Shown: in pieces, positions 1-10,965 of the stretch | Layout of the letters: every line of letters starts with the position of its first letter | How positions within the stretch are numbered: position 1 is the first letter of the stretch | NCBI RefSeq assembly: GCF_030435805.1 | Contig: NC_081295.1 | Location: 158,009,001 to 158,073,000, forward strand | Reading direction: 5' to 3' | Origin: Mustela lutreola | Taxonomy: Eukaryota; Chordata; Mammalia; Carnivora; Mustelidae | DNA: 64,000 nucleotides | The notes under the pieces: model-generated | What the model saw: the letters and a program-made list of their open reading frames with translations, nothing else | Database searches by the model: none | What the model was told of the DNA's origin: nothing | Position numbers and translations under genes: made by a program

Positions 1-118
1 TCCAGCCTCGCATCAGGCTCTCTGCTCTGCAGGAAGCCTGCTTCTTCCTCCCTCTCTCTGCCTGCCTCTCCGACTACTTGTGATCTCTGTCAAATAAATA
101 AATAGTATCTTTAAAAAA
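1..118 (+). mobile_element. CAN-SINE, 3' part cut by window edge
   Basis: The sequence has the distal half of the carnivore tRNA-Lys SINE: 'catcaggctctctgctc', a CT-rich tract, 'tacttgtgatctctgtc', AATAAA repeats and an A tail. The tRNA-like head is off the left edge. Confidence 0.9.
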
Positions 119-146
119 AAAAAAAAAGAAAGAAATGGGGGGGGGG

Positions 147-350
147 AGCCTGGGTAGCTCAGTGGGTTATGTCTCTGCCTTTGGCTCAGGTCATGATCTC
201 AGGGTCCTAGGATCGAGCCCCACATTGGGCTCTCTGCTCAGCAGGAAGCCTGCTTCCCCCTGTGTCTCTCCTGCCTGCCTCTCTGCCTACTTGTGATCTC
301 TCTCTCTCTATCAAATAAGTAAATAAATAAAAATCTTAAAAAATAAAAGA
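147..350 (+). mobile_element. CAN-SINE (tRNA-Lys-derived)
   Basis: The copy begins 'gagcctgggtagctcagtgg', followed by the body, CT-rich tract and an AAATAAATAAATAAAAATCTT tail. It lies within TRIM27 sequence 3' of exon 2. Confidence 0.9.
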
Positions 351-1049
351 AAAAGAAATAGAAAACTAAAGCTGAAATTGACCGTAAGGAACAACTGATT
401 CTCAGCTTCTAGAAGGGGCAGCTCCTGGGGGACTGGTTCGTTGGGGCGGCGGAGGGGGAACGAGGGGAAAACAATTCTGCCCAGCGTGGAACTCCCTTGG
501 AAGGCAGGACATTTGGCATCTCTGCCCTCCCTCCCCAGTGACTCAGGTCCTCGAGTGACAACCAAAGGGACAGCCACACGCCACAGGAGGGCAGGAGAAG
601 GCAGCACCAGCCTTGATGAAAAACCGCAGGTCGAGTCCAACGTCCTCACTCCACAGAGGAGGAAGCAGGCAGAGACGGTGTACCACGCTCCCCGTCTTTC
701 CCGCAGGGAGGGTCAGAACCAGGAAGCATGTCTAAGTGTCCTCTCCGGGAAGGGCTTTTTCTGCCCTGACAGCCCTCCCACAGGGGATACAATGGCTGTG
801 TGTTGGGGGATTCTACGCAGGCCCGTCAGGAGACTGTCTAACCGGCAGCCCTGTTTTCAAGCTCGGGGAGATGAGGTCTTGGGGGGGTGGGGGAGTGTGG
901 GGGCAGAACAAATGGTGGAATCCGACATTCCCTGCCCAAAAGTCCTTTATGACACCCTGGCCAGGACTGACAAAACCTCACAAGTTTGTTAACAGTTTGC
1001 TCCTCTTGAGAATTTCTCATATTTTATTTACTGTTAAAAAAAACAGAAC

Positions 1050-1230
1050 TGGGGGCATCTGGGTGGCTCAGTGGGTTAAAGCCTCTGCGCACAGGTCGTG
1101 GTCCTGGGGTCCTGGGATCGAGCCCCGCATCAGGCTCTCTGCTCAGCGGGGAGCCTGCCTGCCCCCCCCCCGGCCTCTCTACCTACTTGTGATCTCTGTC
1201 AAATAAATAAAATCTTAAAAAAAAAGAAAA
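1050..1230 (+). mobile_element. CAN-SINE
   Basis: The copy has the head 'gggggcatctgggtggctcag', the conserved body, a C-run in place of part of the CT tract, and an AATAAAATCTTAAAA tail. Confidence 0.9.
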
Positions 1231-1719
1231 CTACTTGAGCACCTCTGTGGTGCATATAAGGATTTATTATAAAAGTCTCCATATTTTTTTTTAAAATTTT
1301 TGGTTGTCAGAACAAAAGCCCCTTATATCCCTATCACAAAAGGGCACATCCGTCGTCCCCTCCTCAGCCACCGTCAGCAGCCATCTGCAGAATGGCACCA
1401 AAGGAGGCTAACTGTGCCCAAGAACTTCCCCTATATCAGTGTCGTCAAGGATCAGCCCTGATCTACACAAGACTAGCGGGATAAACTTCCGATAGGTCAG
1501 ATCCCCACAGGTTCCAACTCAGCTCCTCTATCTCTTCCCCCCGAAAGTGGGACTCCTCTGGTTCTCCGGGTGAGCCCCCCACTCCCACCTGGGGCCGTCT
1601 CACCCACAGCTGAAGTTCTGGGCGTCCTGACGGGGTAAGGGTAAGGGAAGTAACATCAGCCTTACAAAACACAGTGGCCCGCAGAAGCGGTGTCATCTGT
1701 GAATTCCACACCCCCTTAC

Positions 1720-1815
1720 CAAGAGTTCAGCCCGTGCCTGCTCCCCCTGTGCCCGACGCCTCTTCTTTAAGTCCTTCACTCTTTTCAGGTGGTCCAGCTG
1801 GTTCTGGATTTGCTC
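1720..1815 (-). CDS. TRIM27: TRIM27 coding exon 2 (start of coiled coil)
   Basis: This 96-nt exon is flanked on the minus strand by an acceptor ending CTCAG and a donor GTAAGG. It encodes 32 residues running from [12 protein letters not shown] to GEQARAELL, which match my memory of human TRIM27 exon 2 exactly. It continues in phase 0 from exon 1 and begins the coiled-coil region through which TRIM proteins dimerise. Intron 1 between the two exons is about 1.16 kb. No exon 3 (SLTQMEREK...) is seen to the left, so it lies outside the window. Confidence 0.93.
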
Positions 1816-2649
1816 CTGAGAAAAGCAAAACAGGTGCACAGTTCAAGATTAGACAGACCTTAGCATCAGCACGGCTCATGTGCTTATCACGTGCAACCAG
1901 TCCTCAGGCCACATCCCTGCTTAGCGCCTGTCCTTGGACTTCCTGCCATCGGCAGGGCACAGAGGTCTCCACACCTCTCTGTGGCAGTCTGTGTGTGTCT
2001 TAAACTGGTGGGTCACCTGCCCATCCCTGGACGGATACCGCACTGCTCAACGGAAAGGTGAGTGGGCTGTGAGGCTTAGAGCTGGGTTGTGGCTCTCCAC
2101 AGACACATAGAGAGAAAATGAGTTAACTTCTCATTTTCCTCACATGTGGCATTGGCGAATACCACCTTCCCAACCTACTCCAGAGGTACTGCCAGTGTAA
2201 AACAATATATCCGAGAGTACCATGAATACTAAGTGATTAGTTATGCACAAACGTACACACATTTAAACATAACTGTATACCCTTCTGTCCTCCAGCGGGC
2301 GAATACACAGACAACAGAATGTTGCCTTACAACTGTTCTAGTCAACACTTTGTTTCCATGTCATTGTTTGGCCGTGCGCCTCCACCGGTCCAAGGGTTCA
2401 CAAAGAGCTACCGACTCATTTGATTTCGTGTAATCTTCATGGTAATTGTGTAATCTGGTTAAAGGACTTCAGCGGGAAAGAGCTGCTCTTTTCCATGGGC
2501 TTCTAGAACAGGCCGGAGCGCAGGGAATGGCTGGGGAGATGCTCACAGACTAAGTGATGGGCACCTGCGGGCGGGGCACACAGCCAGTTGACGTCCGAGT
2601 GTGTTTTGTGTGAGATCACCCGTGATCCGATAGGAGCACGAGCGTGGCG

Positions 2650-4100
2650 GTGGGTGCCTGCTTTTACGCACATCCTTTACACCGTCGGGGAGCGGGCGTG
2701 TTCTCGGTGCGTAACGTGCCGGAGCGCGGGGAGACCCAGGGGCCCCGGGGGGGGAGGGGGGAATGGCGGGGGGTGGGGACACTTCTGGCTTCCTCACCAG
2801 CTACAGGTTCTCCCAAATCTGAGTGCGGAGGCTCTGGAGCGGACAGAGAGGAAATGACGGCTGTGAACCACACGTCCGGCTCAGCCATTTTCTAGGCGGA
2901 AAAGAGGAAGCCCCTTGGCTCTCTCCTCCCTTTGTCCGCTCGCGCTCCCGCCCCTCCCTCGCCGCGCCGCCCTCACCTTGAAGCCCTCCACCGCCTCCTC
3001 GAGCGGCAGCACGCTGTGGCCGCGGTGCTCGCGGGAGCGGTCACACACCACGCAGATGGGCATCTGGTCCTCCTCGCAGTACAGCTTCAGCGGCTCGCGG
3101 TGCTTCTCGCACACGCCCATCTCGCCCCCGGGCCCCGACGGCCGCTCGGTGCGCAGCTGCTTCACCAGCTGGGTCACGTTGGCCAGGTGCCGGTTGGGCC
3201 GCATGTGCCGCTGCGGGAAGGTCTCCCGGCACTGCGGACACGACACGTTGGTCTCCGCCGCGCCCCAGCAGCGGGTGAGGCACGCGCAACAGATGTTGTG
3301 GCCGCAGTCGAGCATCATGGGCTCGGCGAAGTACTGCAGGCACACGGGGCAGGTGGTCTCCTGCTGCAGGCACTCGGCCACGCTCCCGGAGGCCATGGCG
3401 CGGGCCCGCGGGGGCGCACGGGCATGGGCCCCGGCGCCCAGCTCTGCGCGGAGCCCAACTCTGCCGCGCGCCCTCCCGCTCGCGGCTTCCGGGCGGCGCG
3501 GGGAGGCGGGCGGGCGGAGGGCGGCGCCTCCCGGCCCGGATCCCGGGCGCGCGCGCGCGTGCGGGTCCCCGGCGTGGCTCGGGCCTCCCTGCGCCGCGGT
3601 GCCCCCGCCGCCCGGGCCTGGGGGGTCGCGCGGCCCCGCCGAGCCCCGCGGCTGCGCGAGGGGCCGCCGAGGGGCGCCGCCGGCCGGACTCGCGCAGCCG
3701 GCGCTCGGGGCGCGCAGGACAACGTGGCCGCGTCCGAGCGGATCCCGGCGCGAGCGGAAGGGGCGGCCCCGGGGCGGGGCTTGGCGCGGGCCCCTGGCGC
3801 GACGCGCTTTCGCGGCCTCGGGGGCGCACGGTTCCTCCCAGAGCGAATGGGGAGGCCCCGCCAGCGCCCGGGGCGCGGCGCGCGGGGGCGAGCTCCTCGG
3901 GGTCCGGTGACCGCGGCCGACGGTGTCCCGCGGGGACGCGGTAACCCCGCCTGCGCGCTGCGGGCCCCGCGCCGAGCTCCCGCGGCCTGGGCCTGGACCC
4001 CGAGGCTTTTGTTGGGTGTCCTGCCGGGCGCCCAGGCCTCGGCGCCGCGGAGCGCGGGCTTGATGTGGGTGCGGCTGGGGAGACGCTGACCTCCCCGGGA
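2650..4100 (-). promoter_or_regulatory. TRIM27: CpG island / TRIM27 promoter and 5' UTR region
   Basis: The stretch is very GC- and CpG-rich and covers exon 1 and roughly 700 bases upstream of the ATG on the minus strand. A GC-box (ggggcggggc) lies at 3771-3780 and a (GC)n run at about 3549-3560. No TATA box is evident, as is usual for a broadly expressed CpG-island gene. The transcription start cannot be placed from sequence alone. Long open frames on both strands here are products of GC content. Confidence 0.75.
2977..3396 (-). CDS. TRIM27: TRIM27 coding exon 1 (RING + B-box2), partial gene
   Basis: The 140-residue exon starts at [10 protein letters not shown] and ends at EEAVEGFK, followed by a consensus donor (GTGAGG on the minus strand). 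It holds a C3HC4 RING finger (C16, C19, C31, H33, C36, C39, C53, C56) and a B-box2 (C96, H99, C107, C115, C118, H124, H127). From memory the sequence is nearly identical to human TRIM27 (RFP), differing at only a couple of residues in the RING. TRIM27 is known as a RING E3 ubiquitin/SUMO ligase and transcriptional regulator with a tripartite motif and a C-terminal PRY-SPRY domain. The start is the Met just before the RING; the frame stays open far upstream only because the 5' region is GC-rich. It ends in phase 0, matching exon 2 at 1720-1815. The coiled-coil remainder and SPRY exons lie off the left edge. Confidence 0.96.
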
Positions 4101-4144
4101 GGCCGGAGGAGGGGAGTAGCCAACTGAGTTGCATCATTCAACAT

Positions 4145-5340
4145 CCCTACTTGCAGGCCCTCGCAATTTTGTTTCGAAAAATAAAGTTAATTATCTGATG
4201 GCAACATTTCTGCAAGACAGAATGAGTCAGACAAGCCCTGTTCGGGTTCTTCCCACTGTGCCGGAGCCAACTGGTGTCTCTTCTCCTGAGAAACCGGGAT
4301 GAGCATTGTAGCCCAACAAGGAGGGAGACCTCATCACATCTTTGAGGTTTTTAACCAGCCGGTGTTCATCCATTAGCGTAGAAAATACACAGTGCGTGCG
4401 GTATTGAATAGGACCCAGCTCGCTCGTGCTCCTTCCCCAAGCGCAGGAGAGCCACAATCCCACTCCAGTACGATCCAGTGATCCAGTAGATTTACCCACA
4501 GTTCCTGCCTTGGCATTTCCGGGTCTCCTTTGCTGTTTCTTCAGTATTGACCTCATCCTCTTGATTTCATTGAATCCAGACAGACTTGCCTTGCTTTATT
4601 TCTCAACTTGCCTCTAGGTACTGTCATTTCCATTATTACACCTTGACCGGAATGATTTCAACACGCGTCAGTTTGCAGGTGTGTTTTCGATGAGTTGGTA
4701 GCAGGCTGGCTGTGAGCGTGTCCACTCATTTCCCTACTGCAAGTCTTTCCGTCTAACCCTCTCACCTCCAGGGTGAGAATCATCCTTAGAAAACTCCTTA
4801 AATGCTCCTTTCATTCTCTCCCTTCTCACTCAGAAATCTTCACAGCCTCCTTTTGGGCCTCCAGGCCATTGTTCAAACCCTTGAGCATGGGGTTAGCACT
4901 TCTGGCCTCCAGCGTGAACTAACGCCTTCACTCCCCTCCGAGGAAGCCATCATCCCAACCCAGCCTGGTGGGGCTTGGTCTGTGCCACCAAAGTCCTCTG
5001 CAAGGCCTGCTCAACAGTCCTGCTCCTTCCTGAGCAGATAGCCTAAACAAATGACCACACTGACCTCTCTCCTTTCCAATCAGCCTCCCACATTCACATA
5101 GAACCTCAAATTATGAGTACTTATTTTCTGGGGGAGGACTTTGATTACCTTGCATAGAACACTTACGTCTCTCTCAACGTTCTCCATCCGGGCCTACGTT
5201 TAAGTTAGGCAGTGTCTTTGGTTTTCATGTAGTTCAATATCTTGCTGATGCCTGAGATTTCCCCAAATGTGGGAAACTCGACCACATAATTTGTGGGAGT
5301 GGGGGACTGTGCTCGCCCTTTCCCGTGTTAAAAAAGAATA
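4145..5340. other. Intergenic stretch with no recognised gene
   Basis: This is mixed-composition sequence upstream of TRIM27. No splice-flanked coding exon or RNA gene is recognisable. The short open frames show no family features. Parts may be old L2-like debris, but I cannot assign them. Confidence 0.5.
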
Positions 5341-5344
5341 AATA

Positions 5345-5565
5345 GGGCGCCTAGGTGGCTCAGTCATTAAGCGACTGCCTTTTGCTCAGGTCATGATCCC
5401 AGGGTCTTGGGATCGAGCCCTGAGCCCTTCATCGGGGCCCTTCCTCAGCGAGAAGCCTGCTTCTCCCTCTCCCAATTCCCTCTGCTTGTGTTCCCTCTCT
5501 CACCGTGTCTCTCTCTGTCAAATAAATAATATCGTAAAAAACAAACAAACAAATAAATAAATAAG
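5345..5565 (+). mobile_element. CAN-SINE, older subtype
   Basis: The head 'gggcgcctaggtggctcagt' is followed by the body and a tail region 'ctctgcttgtgttccctctc'. This differs from the younger 'tacttgtgatctct' type and suggests an older arctoid-wide subfamily. AATAAATAA tail. Confidence 0.88.
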
Positions 5566-5907
5566 GAAACTGGTATCAGATGCTTAAGTGGAAACAGAGA
5601 CTCCCCTCCAGACTCTCTCTGATCTCAATTTCTAGTCCCTCTAATCACACTGAAAGTCATCATTACTATTTATCTATTTGTAAAGTGACCGGGATGCAAA
5701 CATAAATGCTGGTTAAAAGCCAGAGGGGAACTGCAATGAGCAGTCTAGACCGGGGCCAAGAGAGAAAGATGAGGACTGACTCACTGTAGGATGGATGTGC
5801 CTCCCCAGAGGCAGCTACTTCTCTTGCTACAGATTGCCATTGAGAATCTGGGCCCAGCATACTGCCAGATTCTCAGTCAAGAGAAGGCAGAAACCTGGAG
5901 GGTTTTT

Positions 5908-6103
5908 CTTTTTTTAAAGGTTTATTTATTTATTTTAGAGGGCCGGGAGAGCCTGAGCTGGGGGCGGGGGCAGAGGGAGAAGGATAAGCCGACTCAGTGC
6001 TGCGTGCAGCCACCGATGCCGGCGTGATGCTGGGACCCTGGGACCACAACCTGAGTCGAAGCCAAGTTGGAAGCTTAACCAAGTGAGCCGCCCAGGCCTC
6101 CCA
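5908..6103 (-). mobile_element. CAN-SINE, older subtype, antisense
   Basis: The copy starts at a T-rich tail ('aaaggtttatttatttattt'), runs through an AG-rich tract and ends at the head complement 'gagccgcccaggcctccc'. Confidence 0.82.
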
Positions 6104-6574
6104 GAATCTGGAGTTTTATATGAAACCTATTGACTTTTAAGTGTTGAAAACTAAAAATTGTAAAATCATCTGTGCAGACGAGGTCAAGCTCCTGGCCTCC
6201 AGCCTGGGACTTCTGGTACACATATTTGTTTTAGTAAGTTCTTTTCAATCTTAATACAGCATAGAAAGGACTGTTCACTATTTTATTGCCAATCTCCACT
6301 CCTTCCTTAATTTTATTCCAGATGGCGATATACTCAGCTCAAAGGTACTGCCCTTTGCAGCCAGCACTCAGCCGGGCTCATGAAGGCAACGCTACCGGCG
6401 GAACCGTGTCCAGCTGCTTATGGTCCGTCACGCAGGTCCTGAGGCCTCCACCCAGCCTGGCCCAAAAACGTCACCAAAGGTTCTTGATCTCATCAGGAGA
6501 CAGAATTCAAGGACAGACACACAACATAGTGGATGAAAGACACAACCAGGGAAGTCTACTAAAGTGAAAGTACC

Positions 6575-6735
6575 TGAGCACCTGCCTTTCGCTCTGGTCG
6601 TGATCCCAGGTGCTGGCATGGAGTCCTGCATCGGGCATCTCGATCAGCAGCAAGTCTACTTCTCCCTCTGTCTCCTGCTCTGCCTGCTTGTGCTCCGTCT
6701 CTCTGGCAAATGAATAAATAAACTCTTTTTAAGAA
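6575..6735 (+). mobile_element. 5'-truncated CAN-SINE with target-site duplication
   Basis: The body starts at 'gagcacctgcctttcgctc' and lacks the tRNA head. It is flanked by near-identical direct repeats 'agtgaaagtacc' at about 6562 and 6738. Confidence 0.85.
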
Positions 6736-6959
6736 GCAGTGAAAGTACCATCTCAAGATGTGAGAGCAAGAAACAGAGAGATGGAGTGGGCTACAGGGGT
6801 GGAGAGGAACAGGGCAAGGGAATGTGCCAGCCAGCGAGCTGCCTGCCTGTGGGGTTCACCTTCTGTCTTCTACCAACAGTTGGTAACTAGGGCAAGGATT
6901 TCTTGGAAGCAGGGATTCGACGTTTTTTCCTCCTCACTTGCTCAAGGGTAAGCATGCTC

Positions 6960-7110
6960 CTGTCGTGGTGCCTCCATCTTGGGCCTGTCTGGTGGGATCC
7001 TTCTCATGCTGCCAGGACCTGCCTCTGACCTTCCCCATAGCCAGCCATGGCCTCCTCCTTTTGGCCTCCAGGCATCCTGTTAGAGGCTAAACTAACTGTC
7101 TGCTCTAACA
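6960..7110 (-). repeat. Old repeat segment shared with 35220-35370
   Basis: The block with 'gggcctgtctgg', 'gctgccaggacc' and 'cctctgaccttcccc' recurs in the same order at about 35230-35370. There it is part of an LTR-like element, so this is probably a fragment of the same family. The family name is not determined. Confidence 0.45.
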
Positions 7111-7472
7111 CTGGGAATAACCTCTGTCCTTCCTTCTTACTCAGCCTGGAATGTGCACAGGATGGTTGGAACTTGGGCAGCTGCCCTGGACCATGAAGCA
7201 GTCTTGAGCGCTGGGAGCCAATTAGCATGGTGTAGTGAAAGGTAAATAAGCCAGCTTGCGTCAGACTTCGTCTATGTGAGCAGGACTAACCAGTGTCTTG
7301 TTTAAGCCACTTATTTGGTTTATCTGCATATGCAACAAAAAACTAAACCTAACTAATAAAATAGTTATTTTTAAAATTTTTTTCCGTATTTTTAAAATTT
7401 CTATTCAATTAACTAAAATACAGTCTTTTATTACTTTCAGAGGTAGCAGTCATTGATTCATCAGTCTTATCT

Positions 7473-8112
7473 TGTTGGGTCCATGGTCAAAGGAGCGAGA
7501 CTGATACACAGCGATGGTCAAGCAAAGCTTTATTTCACACCAAGCATCAAGAATCAAACTGACCCGCCAGGGACGTCTCTTTTTTTTTTTTTTTTTTTTT
7601 AAAGATTTTATTTATTTATTTGACAGAGAGAGATCACAAGTAGGCAGAGAGGCAGGCAGAGAGAGAGAGAGGAGGAACAGGGACGTCTCTTGCAAAGAGG
7701 CAACTCCTCTCTTCTTTACAGACTAGCTTTTAATGGCAAAGGCCATGTGGTTGGGTCACATGGTTGGCCACGCACAGGTGACCAATGAGATTGTAACACA
7801 GAGAAAGTTGCACAGTCCTGCTAGATCACACATAAGTGACCAATTGAATTACAGTTTACCCTGTAGTAGATATTTGAACTAGCCTATCACCTTGGTCAGA
7901 GTTCGGGCCCAAAGGGTGGGGCCCGTACTCCTTGGTAGCTAGGGAGACAGTATGCGCCCCACTGATTGGATACCTCCACCTGGCCTGACCCACCCTTGTA
8001 TTTGGGCTTTGTTACCTGGGACTGGTTTCCAGGACTTGTTTCTAAGTAAGTTCCCTGAGGGGAGGGGGTGCAGGTTCAGGATGGAGCTGCTCTGGCTAAA
8101 TAGGCCCTTACA
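7473..8112 (-). mobile_element. Solo LTR of an endogenous retrovirus inside L1
   Basis: The element begins TGTTGGG and ends TTACA. Near its left end it has an antisense AATAAAG-type signal ('aaagctttattt'). L1 3' sequence resumes directly on both sides, which defines the insertion. No internal retroviral region is present, so it is a solo-LTR fossil. The subfamily is unknown, and it is younger than the host L1 copy. Confidence 0.65.
7579..7678 (-). mobile_element. Truncated CAN-SINE inside the LTR
   Basis: A T-run, 'aaagattttatttatttattt' and AG-rich sequence lie between direct repeats 'gggacgtctctt' (about 7570-7581 and 7679-7690). It is the third level of the nest: SINE in LTR in L1. Confidence 0.85.
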
Positions 8113-8469
8113 GTATAAAACCCAGTGCTCATTGCATCACGTGCATCCCCCATCACCGCCACTCACCTCTCCTCCAGCATCCTGTTGGTTTCCTACGATT
8201 AAGAGTCTCTTACGGTTTGTCCCCTTCTCTGATTTCATCTTGTATTATTTTCCCCTCTCTTCCCTTATGCTCCTCTGTTTTGCTTCTGAAATTCTACGTG
8301 AGTGAGATCATATGGTAATTGTCTTTCTCTGACTGACATTTCTCTCAGCATAAAACCCTCTAGTTCCATCCACATCATTGCAAATGGCAGGATTTCATTT
8401 TTTGATGGTTGAGCGATACTCTACTATGTATGTGCGTGCGCGCATGTGTGTGTTTGTGTGTGCCACATC

Positions 8470-8668
8470 TTTTTTTTTTTTTTAAAGATTTTATTTAGTA
8501 ATTTGACAGACAGAGATCACAAGTAGGCAGAGAGGCAGGCAGAGAGAGAGGGGGAAGCAGGCTCCCCGCTGAGCAGAGAGCCCGATGTGGGGTTCGATCC
8601 CAGGACTCTGGGTTCATGACCTGAGCTGAAGGCAGAGGCTTTAACCCACTGAGCCACCCAGGCACCCT
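8470..8668 (-). mobile_element. CAN-SINE inserted in L1, antisense
   Basis: The copy is full length, from the T-rich tail to the head complement 'gagccacccaggcaccc'. It is flanked by 'ccacatctt' repeats, and L1 sequence continues on both sides. Confidence 0.92.
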
Positions 8669-9054
8669 GTACCACATCTTCTTTATCCATTCATCTGTTG
8701 ATGGACATCTAGGTTCTTTCCATAGTTTGGCTATTGTGGACATTGCTGCTATGAACATTCGGGTGCACATGCCCCTTTGGATCACTACGTTTGTATCTTT
8801 GGGTAAATACCCAGTAGTGCAATTGCTGGGTCGTAGGGTAGCTCTAGTTTTCACATCTTGAGGAACCTCCGTACTGTTTTCCAGAATGGTTGCACAGCTT
8901 GCATTCCCACCAACAGTGTAGGAGGGTTCCTGTTCACATCCTCACCAACATCTGTTGTTTCTCCTGAGTTGTTAGTTTTAGCCATTCTGACTGGTGTGAG
9001 GTGGTATCTCATTGTGCTTTTGATTGAAAATACAAGTATTATAGTAATAAAATA

Positions 9055-9290
9055 TTTTATTTCATTTTATTTATTTATTTCATATATAATTTTTATTTTA
9101 TTATACAATATTTATTTATTTTATATAGAGAGAATGTGCACAAGCAGGGGGAGGGGCAGAGGGCCAGGGAGAGAGAATCTCAAGCAGATTCTATGCGGAG
9201 CATGAAGCCTGAGGTGGGACTTGATCCCATGACCCTGAGACCATGACCTGAGCCAAAACCAAGAGTCAAATACTCACCCAGGTGCCCCTT
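9055..9290 (-). mobile_element. Older CAN-SINE, antisense
   Basis: The copy has a long T/A-rich tail, an AG-rich tract with 'gggaggggcagagggcca', then 'tgatcccatgaccctgagac' and the head complement ending 'cccaggtgcccctt'. It abuts the 5' break of the L1 copy. Confidence 0.82.
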
Positions 9291-9595
9291 CAATATTTAA
9301 TTTCAAAATGAATTCCTACCTACTCCCTCTACTCAATCCAGCTACCCTAAGGGTACCGGTAATTTCTACTAGTCTTAGCTAAATCCACAGGGCACCTTGC
9401 AGTCTTTGTCTTCATGGTTTGGGGACTTTGACACTCTTGACCCCTTCCTCCTTGGACCCTTCATCCCAGGACACTAAACTGAACAGGATCGACCCCGTCA
9501 CCCACGCTCTAAAATAAAACCATATTTCTTGTACTGAAAATATCTTAAGAAATCCTTCTTGTCTGTTGTTGCCACACCCTAACATCATACCACAT

Positions 9596-10018
9596 TGATG
9601 TGGTTTTGGAATACAGGTGAGGTTCAGCGGGGTAGAGTCTGGAGCCCATGACCAAGAAGGAGCTGTGGAGGCATCTTTGGTGCAAAATTGTGCTTTATTA
9701 AGGCATGGGGACTGGGCCTGTGGGCAGAAAGAGCGGCTGCCTGGGGTTGTGGGGGTGGCTGGTTATAGACTACGGGGTTGGGGAAGGTAAGGAAAAGGGA
9801 GGGTTGGAAAGAACTTTCATGTGCTGAAGAGGACCGAGAAAGATACCAGAGGCCTCGCCATTGAGGACTGGAGGTTGTTTTCCCCTCTAGCAAGGCATTG
9901 CGTTTGAGAGGGCTGGGAGATCCTGGAGGAATGTCCCACCCCAGGAGTAGGGGGTAGGGGGAGCTCGCAGGGTGTCAGCTTCGGCTTTGTCCTCAACTTG
10001 CCTCCTGCTCCCTCGTCA
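9596..10018 (-). mobile_element. Solo LTR, copy 1 of a three-copy family (shorter)
   Basis: It shares with 20808-21519 and 42939-43658 the ordered blocks 'gagcccatgaccaag', 'tggtgcaaaat', the antisense polyA signal 'tttatta' and the end 'cctcctgctccctc'. The ends are TG...CA in the LTR convention. It is about 423 bp against about 715 bp in the other copies. A possible 4-bp 'acat' flank repeat is visible. It is a retroviral LTR fossil with no internal genes. Confidence 0.72.
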
Positions 10019-10371
10019 ACATCGTCCCAGATAAAGCGGGACAAATCATCACACTGTCTTGAAAATCCTCTTTGGTCCCTGCGAATGGACGTTGGGAAGG
10101 GCAGTCTTTCTGAGCACATCTGCTGACCGGTCGGAACACCCGGGCTCCTATGCGAAGAAGGAGGAAGGTGAACGTGGGTATCAGCAGTCTCCGTCACAAG
10201 CCCTGGGTCAGCAATATCTGTGACCTGACTTCAGTGTCTAGGAAACACCTTCTTTTGCCTCTTCCCTCCCCCATCATCTCTCTGAAGTCACTCAAAATAG
10301 TAGGTGAAAGATGACCAGAGCCAGTCCTGCCCTGTTCCGTATCTCGTCCTTGTCCGCTTCATCTTCCAGCA
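10019..10371. other. Unassigned sequence between LTR and inverted repeat
   Basis: No gene, RNA or familiar repeat is seen in this stretch. Confidence 0.5.
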
Positions 10372-10965
10372 TCTTCCCTCAGCCCAGAGCCAAACATCGC
10401 AGGAAGACAGCCTGAGGGGGGCGTGTGCAACGCAGGCTGAGTCACGGGGGCCACACGAGCTGTCACGTGTGCCGGGAGGGCGCATGGAATAACGGAAGCC
10501 ACTGTGCTGGGGGGAATCCCACGTTCTGGAGAAGATGAAGGCCAGACCTGTCATTAGCCAAGGCCCAGTTCCTGACGGCACAAAAGTAGGGAACCCTGTA
10601 GGGTTCCCTACTTTGTCCCCTTCTGCGCACTGCCCCGAAATGCTCATCCGTCTGGGGTAAGATGAGCGATGGAGGAGCAGGCTTCTTACCTTCACTGCAC
10701 TGGAGATGGTTCTCCTTTGTTATGAAGGTTTTCTCATCTTGCATTCATGGTTTTTGTGCCGTCAGGAACTGGGCCTTGGCTAATGACAGGTCTGGCCTTC
10801 ATCTTCTCCAGAACGTGGGATTCCCCCCAGCACAGTGGCTTCCGTTATTCCATGGGCCCTCCCGGCACACGTGACAGCTCGTGTGGCCCCCGTGACTCAG
10901 CCTGCGTTGCACACGCCCCCCTCAGGCTGTCTTCCTGCGATGTTTGGCTCTGGGCTGAGGGAAGA
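10372..10965. repeat. Large near-perfect inverted repeat (two 214-bp arms, 166-bp spacer)
   Basis: The left arm, 10372-10585, is the reverse complement of the right arm, 10752-10965. Base-by-base reading finds one mismatch in 214 (within 'gggaggg[c/g]gcatgg' of the left arm). Homology stops sharply at both outer and inner edges. The spacer begins with a further perfect 15-bp palindrome at 10583-10614 (loop 'gt'). No coding or transposon signature is recognised in the arms; the mirrored open frames are simply the same sequence on opposite strands. Confidence 0.95.
10583..10614. repeat. Perfect 15-bp stem, 2-nt loop palindrome
   Basis: 'aaagtagggaaccct' is followed by 'gt' and then its exact reverse complement. 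It overlaps the inner edge of the left arm of the 214-bp inverted repeat by 3 bases. Confidence 0.95.

Larger units (their letters stand above)
7370..9050 (-). mobile_element. L1 3' segment, antisense, interrupted by an LTR and a SINE
   Basis: Read on the minus strand this is the end of carnivore L1 ORF2 plus 3' UTR: the 'caatgagataccacctcac' block near 9010, the 'ccagcaattgcactactggg' block near 8820, down to a 3' end near 7370. The LTR at 7473-8112 and the SINE at 8470-8667 split it. The 5' part is missing, as usual for truncated L1 copies. Confidence 0.85.

Noticed and set aside
2881-4137. Long open frames on both strands across TRIM27 exon 1 and its upstream region (up to 418 codons)
   Set aside because: The RING/B-box exon with its splice donor explains the coding signal. 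The upstream and opposite-strand extensions are low-complexity Arg/Pro/Ala translations typical of CpG islands.
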